Assembly: GCA_036023115.1 (NCBI GenBank)
Contig: JAYKKT010000087.1
Span: 10,634,501-10,698,500, forward strand
Direction of reading: 5' to 3'
DNA length: 64,000 nucleotides
Source: Brasenia schreberi
Taxonomy: Eukaryota; Streptophyta; Magnoliopsida; Nymphaeales; Cabombaceae
The translations under genes were made by a program, and so were the position numbers. The notes beneath the pieces were generated by a model. The model searched no databases and was not told the DNA's origin. It was given only the letters and a program-made list of their open reading frames with translations. Shown piece by piece: positions 46,454-57,100 of this stretch; the stretch's first letter is position 1; each line of letters opens with the position of its first letter.

Positions 46454-47053
46454 AAAAAGGTGTGTGCAAATATGACCCAGTTACGGGAAAAGGGTGTAAT
46501 CACTCTAATGTGAATGAGCGAGAAAACACTGTAGTAGCTTGCTTGGATGTCCCAAAACCATAGCTTCCGATGTATAGGAAACTATTGGACAACATACCAA
46601 TATATCAAACAGTACTGGTTGCATGCTGACCAACTTCCCAAAATCTCAATGTTTTTCTTCTTCATGATTGTATAGAGGTTGTGATAAATGCATAAAACCT
46701 TTCATAATTAGTTTCACAGTTCGATCTTTGAGATAATCGGTTATAAAATAAAAAACTGATGCTTTAAATGCAAAGTCTAGTCATACTTTAAATTCAAATC
46801 TCGATTTTTTATTATGTCAATTGAACAGTAAAAATGCTTATGCAATATTTTATGCACCCAAAGACATTCATCATCATTTCCTTTATATAAACTATAGTTA
46901 TTTTGAAAAGCAACAACAACATTAACGATTTTGAAAAACAACAACGATAAGCGCTTGCATGAACATTGAGGTTTACATGTTTAAAGTGTATCAATTCTAC
47001 CATTTTGGGTTTGAGGATTCGAGAACGCTCAGCAACTATCATGAAAGGAATCC
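46454..47053. other. Intergenic, nothing recognised
   Basis: No frame, repeat or element that I can support. Confidence 0.5.
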
Positions 47054-47412
47054 ATAGATCTCTGAAGCATGGGTACTCCAATCAAGGCACAGTACTCGTA
47101 CTGGGTACATAATGGGTACGGGTACACGTAGCGGTGTGCTAGGTACTTCCTGATACGCATATTTTTGCAAAATCCGGTTGCGGGTGCGTCCGGGTACGTT
47201 GAGTATCCGTACCCGGTACTCCGTTGAATGTATCTTGTTTCAAAAGATTGGGTCCTGGTCCCAAACTAAAAAAAGCCCTAAAGACCCCCTCACCCCGATA
47301 AAAAAAAGATCCATCCTCCTCCTAGCTGCCCGCTCAAGTTCCGCCTCTCTCGACTCTGCGCGGTGGTTTCCGGCTGGGCGGCGACGGCCATCACCATCTA
47401 CCGTACCCCACA

Positions 47413-47453
<41 letters not shown>

Positions 47454-48280
47454 CGTCGCGCACTCCCGCTTTTTTCTATCTGCGTGGTGGTCTCCGGCGG
47501 GTCGAGGTGAGACCTTCATCTTTTCATTACTCTCTCTCTCTCTTCAGTTTTCATTTGTGTCGAGGGAGGATGCGGGTCATTTCCTTTTTCTTCTCTTTCT
47601 ATATCGATCTGTTTGGTTCCGAATTACTAAGGGAAATTTGTGGCTAGTTACAGAGAGATCGATCTATACAAGTTTTTTGGTTTTCACAATTATGGAGTTG
47701 CTAGAAATTGGTTTTCACAAATTTTTTGGTTCACTTGTTCCATGTTTTGCGTGCGATTCAAATTCCTACCGATTTCTGAGACTAAGAGTAGTTGTTAGGG
47801 TTGTTGCTCTACATATTGTTAAGGAGCGTGTGATTCCAACCGGTTATGGTTTCACTTGGTTTTCTTCGTTATGGTTTCACTTATTTCAGAGTTCAGCGTG
47901 TGATTCCAACTGGTTTCTATACTGAATTTTGCTCCATTAAGATTTTGTATAGTTTAATAGATCAAACTCGAAATGTTTTGAGGTGTTATGTTTTTTTATG
48001 TTAAAGTTATATGTATGAAATTGAAACAATTATGAGAAGAAACTTTCCCGTTTTGATATGTTATAGTTCTTATTGAAGTTATATTTATTTGCTTGACTTT
48101 AACGACTTTTCATTCTACTTTGTCCATTGTAATATTTAATTATTTGTTTTCAATTTTATCTAATATATATTATAAAACTTATATTTGCATACCCGTACTA
48201 TAGTTTTCCCCCTTGAAATTACTGTACCTGTACCAGGTATCGATACCGTACCCGTATCCATGCAGCTTAGGAGTCCCTAT
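47054..48280. mobile_element. Candidate non-autonomous DNA transposon with GGGTAC subterminal repeats
   Basis: The left end (CTGAAGCATGGGTACTCC near 47062) and the right end read inward (CTCCTAAGCTGCATGGATAC near 48274) are imperfect inverted repeats. Both ends carry clustered GGGTAC/GTACCC motifs in both orientations, analogous in layout to the GTATCG clusters of the hAT element at 9841. The interior has a GC-rich, (CT)n-containing stretch (47330-47510) with a donor-like GAG/GTGAGA at 47506, resembling a 5' leader. Target-site duplication was not resolved. Alternatively the interior is a leader exon of the downstream capping-enzyme gene. Confidence 0.45.
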
Positions 48281-48896
48281 ATGGTACACAACAAAGTAAA
48301 TAAACGATGAGCAACCATGATCCCCAATTAAGAACTAGTGCGGGCTTTGTTTTCGTTAAAATATCTAGTTACTGAAGGTGATTTCATAATCCATCAAGGT
48401 GTAATGCGATGTAGTGCAACTTACGAGCCAACCCAACTGCGTGCTTTACGAGCCCACCCAACCAATTGTAATCTCTATTGCTCAAAGAAGCTCTTCCGTT
48501 TGACAGAAGTGCCCTCTTCGTTTTATACCCAAAGCCCTTTTTTCTTTTATTCTTTTGTGTTAATTATATTCTTCTTTATTTGTTATTTATCTCTTCTTAT
48601 GTTCTATTTTTGTTTTGTGCTGTGCATCATCCACATCTTCTTACACAAGCACTCTCTAGTCTCTAGCATTGTATGTTAACTCACAGTGTTAGGCAACAGA
48701 TGGAAGCAAATTCTTTACTTCAAAAAGCATGTACTCAAATTGAACCATTCTTTAGATGCATTTATTTCCAAGGAGTCAGGATTTCAGTTCAGCATATACT
48801 GGTATATATGTAGGCTAGATATGTGTATAGTTCTATCAGGAGCTAAAGTACAAATATGTTGTTCGATGGACCACTTCCTTCCTCTTTATAAACAAG
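48281..48896. other. Intergenic, nothing recognised
   Basis: T-rich sequence with hydrophobic frames (48338-48985) lacking domains. Confidence 0.45.
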
Positions 48897-49905
48897 AAGA
48901 ACAAACTAAGCCTTTTTCCCATACTAGCTGGGGTTACCTTCATGGGTTCTTTAATTCTATAGAGCTTGATCCTATGCCACACTAACATTGAACTTAAGAT
49001 CATCTATTGTTTCCTTCCAATACTTTTGTGATCTTTCTCTTCCTCTTTCAATATTTTCACCGTCTAGTTTCTTACACATTCTCTTATTGGAGCTTCCTTT
49101 GGTCACATGTGGCCTATATTCAACTTGATGTAGTTCTTTCCATCAGAGTAGATAAAGCAAGTGAACTGGAATTCTTTGTGTCAATAAATGCAAAAAGAAG
49201 CTATGTTGATCAGGAATACTTCATATAGAGAAGTTGACTTCCACCTTGCTTTACGGAGATGATTTGATATTCCACATGTCCAAACCATCTTAAACGATTT
49301 TTCCTCATTTTATCATCTATTGTGTCACTCTCAATTAATTTATCTATGATAACCTCATTATGAATGCGGTCTTTTTCTTCTATAACCACATATCCATCTC
49401 AACATTTTCATTTTTATCACTAACATCCTTTGCACATTTTAATGGTTAATTGCCCAACACTAGTCACATAGTGGGTCTAATTGCTGCTCTCTAATATTCA
49501 CATTTCAACACATGATTCACCCCTCCATTTTATCCAACATGCATTAATTATGTATGACATCTTTATCAAAATTTTCATTGATTTGAAAAACTGACTCTAT
49601 ATACTTAAAACTTTTCGTTTGAGGGGTGCAATATGTGCCAATTGCAATTTCCATGTCATATGTTGTAATCAAATGAATAAACTTTCATTCTTTATATTCC
49701 GTCTTTGTTCTATTAAGTCGAAAACCTTTATTTTCTAATGTTTCTCTATACATACAGTTCCAATTTGTTATTAACTCTTTTCATCTATTAACACAAGGTC
49801 ATCTACGAACAACATACACCAAGGTATTTCATCTTTAACATGCTTGGTTAACTTCTCAATAACAAAGGTAAATAAATATGAACTTAAAGCCAATCCTTCC
49901 TCTTT
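48897..49905 (-). mobile_element. RTE-type LINE fragment D, minus strand, decayed
   Basis: The tail block (ACAAACTAAGCCTTTTTCCC) is at 48910. The C-terminal domain and the region just 3' of and including the FADD box are present up to about 49905 (CMLFVDDLVLIDEKS at 49771-49820). Many stops. It is interrupted by a 169-bp insertion at 49111-49279. Confidence 0.8.
49111..49279. mobile_element. Small insertion inside LINE fragment D
   Basis: LINE homology stops at GGTCACATGT and resumes at CACATGTCCAAACC. CACATGT is present on both sides (49104-49110 and 49273-49279), so a 7-bp target-site duplication is possible. The insert has no recognised coding content or clear inverted ends. Confidence 0.4.
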
Positions 49906-50990
49906 GGATATAGTAAATCCATATTCTAGAGCATCTTCTTTATTCCACATCTGTGAATTCAACTTGTTTCATTTGAATTGAGGCTATTGTGTGTCAATGA
50001 AATTTAGTTTTGATATCTTATAATCTTTTTTCATACTTCATTCATGTTATTATCAGATATTAACTTTTAAGTTCTTCCATATTCGTTCATAACTTTATAT
50101 AACTAAAGCCATGAACTTTGTGACCTGTGTTATTGGCACATGCTAGCTTTTATGCTACAGTATGCTAAAATACTATCAGCATAATTGCTCAAAGACAAAA
50201 AAGTCATTGAAGTATTTCTTTGATGTCATGTGCATAACCTCAATTGACTTGTTTCACCTAGAACACCTAAAACATTTTCTAGGGGCCTATTCTGCTTCCA
50301 TGGTAGGATTAAAAGAACCTGGATGAGGTATATTTCAGTGATGTTGAAAGCACCAAATGGAAAAGGACGTGAAGAGTTACCAATACAAGCGGCATCACTG
50401 CCTTCTTCCATCTCTCTCTCTCTCTCTCTCTTTCTCTCGAGCAACTTTGTTTGGTTTTCCTGGCTTTTTGTCGTGCTATTACGGTTCCTAAACTGAGACA
50501 CCTATATGCATAACATGTATTGGAATGTTTTGTTGTTGTTGTGCTAATTTTTATTGTCTTCTTGTGGATCTAGTTGGTGTTATGTTGAAATTAATGGTGC
50601 CTGAATTTCAGAACTGAAGTGTTTCATATTTAAACTGTGAACCATCTTGTTGTTTCATTTTGTCTCCATTTCATTGTTTTGTGTTTTCGAATCTAATGCA
50701 TCTCAAATGAGAATCTGCTGGTGCACTTAATCAAGCTATGTTTTCTTTGCTGTTGGCGTGATATAATATCTTTTTAAATTGCTGTTTTAATTATATACTG
50801 TTGGTAGATACATATTTTTCTTTATATCTTCTGTTTGATGCTTTTCTCATTTTTAAGTAGCATCTTTTGTATAATAGTTGGCATTTTAAATGGAAGCAAC
50901 TCTGCATTGCTATTCTCCTGTAGCAGCAATTTCATGCGGCAGTTTGGAAGAATGAAATAAACTGTGGCTATTAGATGACTGGGTTTGTTC
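49906..50990 (+). promoter_or_regulatory. Upstream/leader region of the capping-enzyme gene
   Basis: Contains a (CT)n tract at about 50412-50440, like that of the first gene. An in-frame stop (TGA at 50976) precedes the ATG at 50991. Transcription start is not determined. Confidence 0.4.
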
Positions 50991-51110
50991 ATGGACTTGA
51001 ATGCGTTACCTGAAGATGATGAAGAAGAGCAAATTATTGAAAGTCATGTGCAAGATGAAGTCTATTATGAAGAAGAACATGCAGAAACAGCAGTGGAGAC
51101 TTTTCGCAGG
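50991..51110 (+). CDS. Capping enzyme, exon 1
   Basis: 40 codons, acidic N-terminus ending ETAVETFRR; donor AGG/GTGACT, phase 0. An upstream in-frame stop at 50976 supports this ATG. Confidence 0.85.
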
Positions 51111-54100
51111 GTGACTCTATTTATATTCATTCAACGGTGTTCTTGGAGATTTCTTATAATTATTACATCTTTGTTTCTACTAAGAATTTAATCTTTATTT
51201 TCCCTTACTGATTATAGCCAACTTAATCTGATCCTGTCTGAAAGACGAGCTTGGTTGGATGAGTGCTATTGCAGTCCACTGTTTAGCGGTCTCATGTCAA
51301 ACTAGGTTCTATTAACAACGTTGATCTGAAAATCATCCCCGTATCTGGGCAAGGATGTGTCAGGGGTCACTCACAAACAGATCGGAGAGCCACTTATGCT
51401 ACAAATAATAAACACAACAACCATATATTCTTAATTCACATTCTTTGGAGTATCACAAAATACTTCTGCTTATAAATGAATTACTTTTAACAATGCCTTA
51501 TGCTTGCAAGTAATCCTAGCATTGAAGATTCTTGAAGATTAAGTCATAGTTTAAAATATGTGGACTACATAAATCCTAATTAACAGGTTTTATTTTTGAA
51601 GAGTTGCGTTAGCACCTTCTAAACATTCATTTCATAACTGCCTATTAAGCATGTTGTTTAAAGAATTTAAGAATAAGATGACTGAAATGATAAATATCAG
51701 CCTTATTGGACTAAGCAATAAGCATGCCATGGATGCTTCCAATACAATTTGAAAAACCAGATTGGTTGAGGATGGATAAGGAGAAAAGTTAACACATAAG
51801 TAGCTTACAGAAAATTAGATTTAGAAACACTCATTGTGCCAAGCTTCTTCCTTCTTGTGCTTGATCCTCAGCCCCTTGGGAGCGTTTATAGGTTAGTACA
51901 AACAGAAAGGGGCTAGTTAGGTTAGCTTAGGAGGTTAAACGACCATTGAGCATATATGTATTACTTCCACCTTTCATAGATTTTAGAAATTGTCAATAAG
52001 CCTTATGATGATACTTTTGCGATATTAATTGTTAGACTGAAGTTGATCATGTCAACTGTACATAGGAGTAATCACATGCATTTTCTAAATCATCCTTGGT
52101 TATGTTCCTTACAAAGATTGTCAAATGTCAAGTTTGTGGAAATTAGTGCAGCTAGAAGATATGCAAGTATTGGTAGGTTACTTAGCACTTACTTTCTACT
52201 CATGATGAAAGTGCAATGAGAAAATCTCTAGTCAAAATTAAATGTGAAATTGGTATCATGTTCTCAACCTAGAACATTGTTTTTTCAGAAACTTGGTGTT
52301 TGTGTTAGCAGTAATGTTTATATGATCTATTTCCTTTATTCGGATAATTGGATTCCTCTGTATGTTTGTTCACCATGGTTTCTCATATTTCTTTCTCCCC
52401 ATCCAGTTAATGCAATGATTTGATGAACAGCTATGCCCATTATTTGTTCCATATCTTTCTCTTGGTGCTGATTTATTTTGGGGCCTTTTGTTATGTTTTA
52501 CTGGCTTTCATTCCTGGGGGCATGCACATAACTCTGATCTAGTAGCATAATTGATCAATGGTCTCAATGCCAAATTGCTTATATCAAACATGCATCTCAC
52601 AATTTGTCATTCAGTCATCCAATATTTCATTCTCTATTCCCCTGCTTTTGAAGAGTCAAAGAAAAGGCATTTTGTGTTGTTTGCTTAAGGAATTTCTGTG
52701 ATACCCAGTGATTCTTTTTCATTATTTACTTAAAGTTGCTTGCCTCAGGAGCGTGAAGAGCGTCGGCAGAGATTAAAAAGAGAATATCAAGATGATTTAA
52801 GTACCAATCATACATCTGAAATGCCAAGAAATAACTCAACATTCCAGTTGAGAAATCATAGACCCAATGAGAGAATGGGGCATGTCCCTAGTGGTAAGTG
52901 TGTGTATTTGATTTTGAATGATACATCTCTTTGTTCACATTGATTTGGTTAGGATGTTTTACTGTGGCTATTTTCTAGAAGATTAGGTGAATATTCTTTC
53001 TTTGAGGCATTTCAATACATAAATGTTTGTCCGTTAAATTGTCCATTGTTGGCATCACATCTTTTGCAAAACAATCTCCATTTTATCTCCTACTCCAACG
53101 ATTTCTAGCTTTGTTGCATTTCTCCATCTAGTCTGTTTCCTCTTGTGTACCTTTGCATAATAGGCCCTACTTTCTCAAGTCCATCCAAAGATTCATTAGA
53201 TAGTAAAAGTGACCAACTTGCCCCCATTGGGGATCTTTCTGTAAAAGCAAAGTCCACTTCCTAAAAAGCATGAAAGTTTTTTCTGATAAACTAAAGCAGA
53301 AAGGTTTTGCTTGTATCTTAAAGTACCAAATTGCACTTAAGGTATGGGCTTAGATTTTCCACAAGTCTCTTTCTTTTATAAGAAGTTTGCACAAGAAACT
53401 GGTTCATTCACATGTTTTCTCCCTTTTAATCTGTGACACCAGAAGACCCATAAAGTAGTGTTAGGTGACTTCAGGGTAGCACTTTTTTACATTTGAAAAG
53501 GAAGTTTTAACGTAGGCTCTAAATTTAGTTGAAAAAAAATCTGACAATATAAGTCAAGTTTACAATGGAAGGCACATATTATACAAAAGCAAAAATTGGA
53601 TCACATGTATATAGAAAAAGAAGTTTACATCTGAAAGGTACTTTCAAATATTTAGGGTCAATATCTCAACAAGATAAGAAGGTTGAAGGAGATGGTAAAA
53701 TGGAAAGGTTCATTGGGTATCTCAATGATAAGAGATTTCCACTCACAGTGGAAAACAATTATGATAAAGTAGTTGTGAAAGTAATGATTTTATAAGATCT
53801 TGAATCTTGGAGTATATTACCCATCATCAACAACAACAACTAAGCCTTTTTCCATACTAGATAGTGTCGTGGTCGGCAAGATGGATTCTTTGTTTCCACA
53901 TAGTCCTATCATTGTTTGTAGAATCCATGCTAGATAAGTTTAACAAAGTTTTACGTTGACTGTCGGAAGCCTAGTGCAACCCTCTTCCTCTATCTAGGCT
54001 TGGGACTGGCCATGCAAGGGTGATCCCTTACATGTGGTCGCTGGCCCCTTGCTAGTGACTGGTACGAATGAACCAAATGAACATTCCCCGGTCTGCGCTA

Positions 54101-57100
54101 CCATTCATGCAGGCAATGTCGGCTACCGTGCCATCTTTGGTCACTGCGGTGCAACCGGAGAGTATATTACCCATGTTACGACAAAAATGAAAGAAGTGTT
54201 GAAGTGAATGTATGGCTGTATAATAAAACAATAATGAAACACAAGCTTCATAATGAGGCTATTAGTGCAAAATTCAGAAAGACACCAATGAATGTATGAT
54301 GGGACTGGGAGAGGATGAGGGACACCTTTAAGATGGTTCGGACATATTTATTGGACAAATGTGGAGAGCTCATTAACATTAGAGGATGTCCTCATAGGGG
54401 CTATGAAAATTCTAAAGTATGTTAAAATGAAACCATGAAATATGATATGTTCTTTTGAAATCAAATGTTCACATGGCTTCTTTTGGAGATAACTATTGAT
54501 ATGGTACAAGATCACACGCTATGGTGTCAAAAAGTCCATGTGGCCTACCCCGTCTTAGTGTGACAAAGGCTTGATTGTGGTTGTGGATGACCAAAGCTAA
54601 GAAGCTGGTTGACTTGGTGTGGAAAAGGCTTATTGTTGGCTTCACTTTTTATCTACCCATCTTCTCTCTTTCTCTCTCACTCATTTTTCATGCACGGAAG
54701 CACATACTACTTCTTAGCCTTAACCAACCTTTTCCAGACTAGGTGGGTCAGCTAGAGTCAACCCACAACTACTCCTTGAGAGCTACTTGGCTTGCCTTTA
54801 TCATAATCAATGTTGAACTTCAACCTCCTTAACTCCCTCAAGGCTCAAACCACGTTGGAAAATAAGTGCAAAGCTTTATCTTCACAACCCTCAAAAGAAA
54901 TCTTTATAACTTTGCCGGGTCGTTCATCCTAACACCCTCCCAGAGACTGCCATATCAGACATGTCCCTTGCCACTCCACCCAACACTTCACCCTAGCCCC
55001 CCAAGAAAAAAAGGACTTCAGTATGCCAAGTTTTATTCAAAGGCAGGGACAATTGCAAAAAGGGATAACAATACTCAAGGCATGCATATCTCCTGGGGGC
55101 TATGCCTAATCCGAGCTGGGATACATAAAAGAACTAGCAGCTGTAGATTGTACAGTATTTCTGCCAATAGACAATAGCTTGGGGGCTATTTTTGCAAAAG
55201 ATATATTTATTTCGTGGATGTTTTTTTATTGTTGGTATGTGTCTATTCTGCATCTCTCTGTTGGTTGTCAGTGGTGATTTTGCTTTGTGTGAAGTGTTCA
55301 TGAATCAGATTGTGAAATGGAAACCTATGTGTACAGAGAACAAGTATTTTGAACTGGTTAGCAGGATATATATTTGCTTCCATGTTGGATGATGGGGTAG
55401 AACAAGAAAATCTTAATTGGGTGCCAACCTGATGGATGTTTTACATGTCTTTGTTCTAGGCCTGAGTTTTTACCATGAATTGCAAAATCTATCTTGCGAG
55501 TGTAAACAATCCAGGCATTTATAATGATTTCTTTCTCCACATGGAAAAGAGTGCTAGGTGATGATGGTGGTAATTTCTCTGCATATACATTGGATGCGTT
55601 CTTTACAAACTTATATGCACATTTATTTACCTTTATTTCTGTTGGTGTATGGGTCTATCTATGCCCTGCATGCAGATCCATAATTTCTTAGATTTTTGGG
55701 TTGCGATTTGGCTATTTCAACCTTGTTTTTTCTTAGTCCTTAACATGATTATGATCCATAGCTAGTAAGATAATAGTTTTTGCGTCATGATGTTTTATTG
55801 CTGGGGAGTTTCTTTTCTCCAGAAAGCCTCTGGGAAATCCTGGTAAATCTCAAATATATAGAAAAAAGGAGTGTGAAGTAGATTCATGTTAAACTTCTAA
55901 AATTGACTCAGAGAAAATGTGAATTAACAGATATTTCATGAAAGTAAGCTTGATACAACTTGGTGGTCATTTAGTCTCTGCAAGCAACATCCATGTCTAT
56001 AAAACACACCATCTAACATGTGACAATCACATCTGAGACTTCCACGAGCAATTATTGATATCGTTTTAAAATGTGGAAAACCGAAATTTTGAGTCTTGTG
56101 ACTGAACCATTAATGATGCTCAAATAGATTGCATGTCTTCGTCGTTGTTATAGTGTTTTTCTTTCTGGTTAAATTCAAAATCTTGCTGAAATTTGTGACT
56201 ACGGCAATCTTGAAGACACCATGTTTCAGTAGCTATGCATGTTCGTTTACTCTGTTTTAGCAAATATTCACAATCCTTTATTTCTTTTTTGGTATTTCCA
56301 GGGTGGCCTGATTGCCCTCCTTGTGGCAAGCCAATTCATAATATTATACCTTCAAAAGTTCCACTCAGTGAGTCTTTCAATGATTATATTATGCCTGGAA
56401 AGAGGTATCACTTTCGGAGGGTGATTAAAGAGCAAAAAATTGCAGGGAGACAGGTATATCTACATCAGTTTGTTATTGTTCAACTGTTATGTATTTGTGT
56501 AAAGTCTGGACTCCAACGACAAAAGAATTAGGTTTAGGGTTTAGATCCCGTTACTTCCTGCTTCAAGAAAATTGTTGCTTTCTTCGAAATAAAAGTTGGC
56601 ATGTTGTCAAGTCCTAGCACTGGGTGAACATCCTCTACTTATTTCACATGTTATCCATTTAAATATGGTCAAAGGTGTTGCTAAGCATTTATCATGGTAT
56701 GATATGGATTTGAGTTTCAGGTTTTATTTTGTGCAAAAAACGTAATTGTTGCTTGCTTTCATTTGGTTATTTAAATGTATAATCTACTATTTTCAGTGCG
56801 TTCTTTGCACTGATTGGTCTCCCCAACTTATACCTTGTTTCTTTCATGGTTACTTGATTGTGGGATACAGACATGGCCATTTGTTGCGTGTGTTGCTCAC
56901 TCGGCTAGTTTAGCCTCACAAGCACACTGGACATCTTATAAACCTTACTTTTGACAGACGAGAGAATACTCGCATTAGTAACCACTTATAACTGTCGTTT
57001 AGGTATCAAGTGTTTTGCATCATAAGCAGTTTTCCTTTTATCGAGTGATTCTTAAAAAATAACATCTATGCATGGCCTTTGCTATCTTTTGTGTGAAAAG

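Larger units (their letters stand above)
52894..56301 (+). other. Capping-enzyme intron 2 (3.4 kb)
   Basis: Holds LINE fragment E and a head-tail LINE derivative. The stretches 52894-53545 and 54591-56301 have no recognised gene. Around 54715-54770 a CCTTTTCCAGACTAGGTGGG block weakly resembles a LINE tail, and 55000-55190 has LTR-spacer-like wording without a defined element. Confidence 0.7.

Noticed and set aside
47178..47925. Chained frames that could be a small gene
   Set aside because: Ser-Leu runs from a CT repeat, no domain, and a donor-like site inside; better explained as leader or transposon interior.
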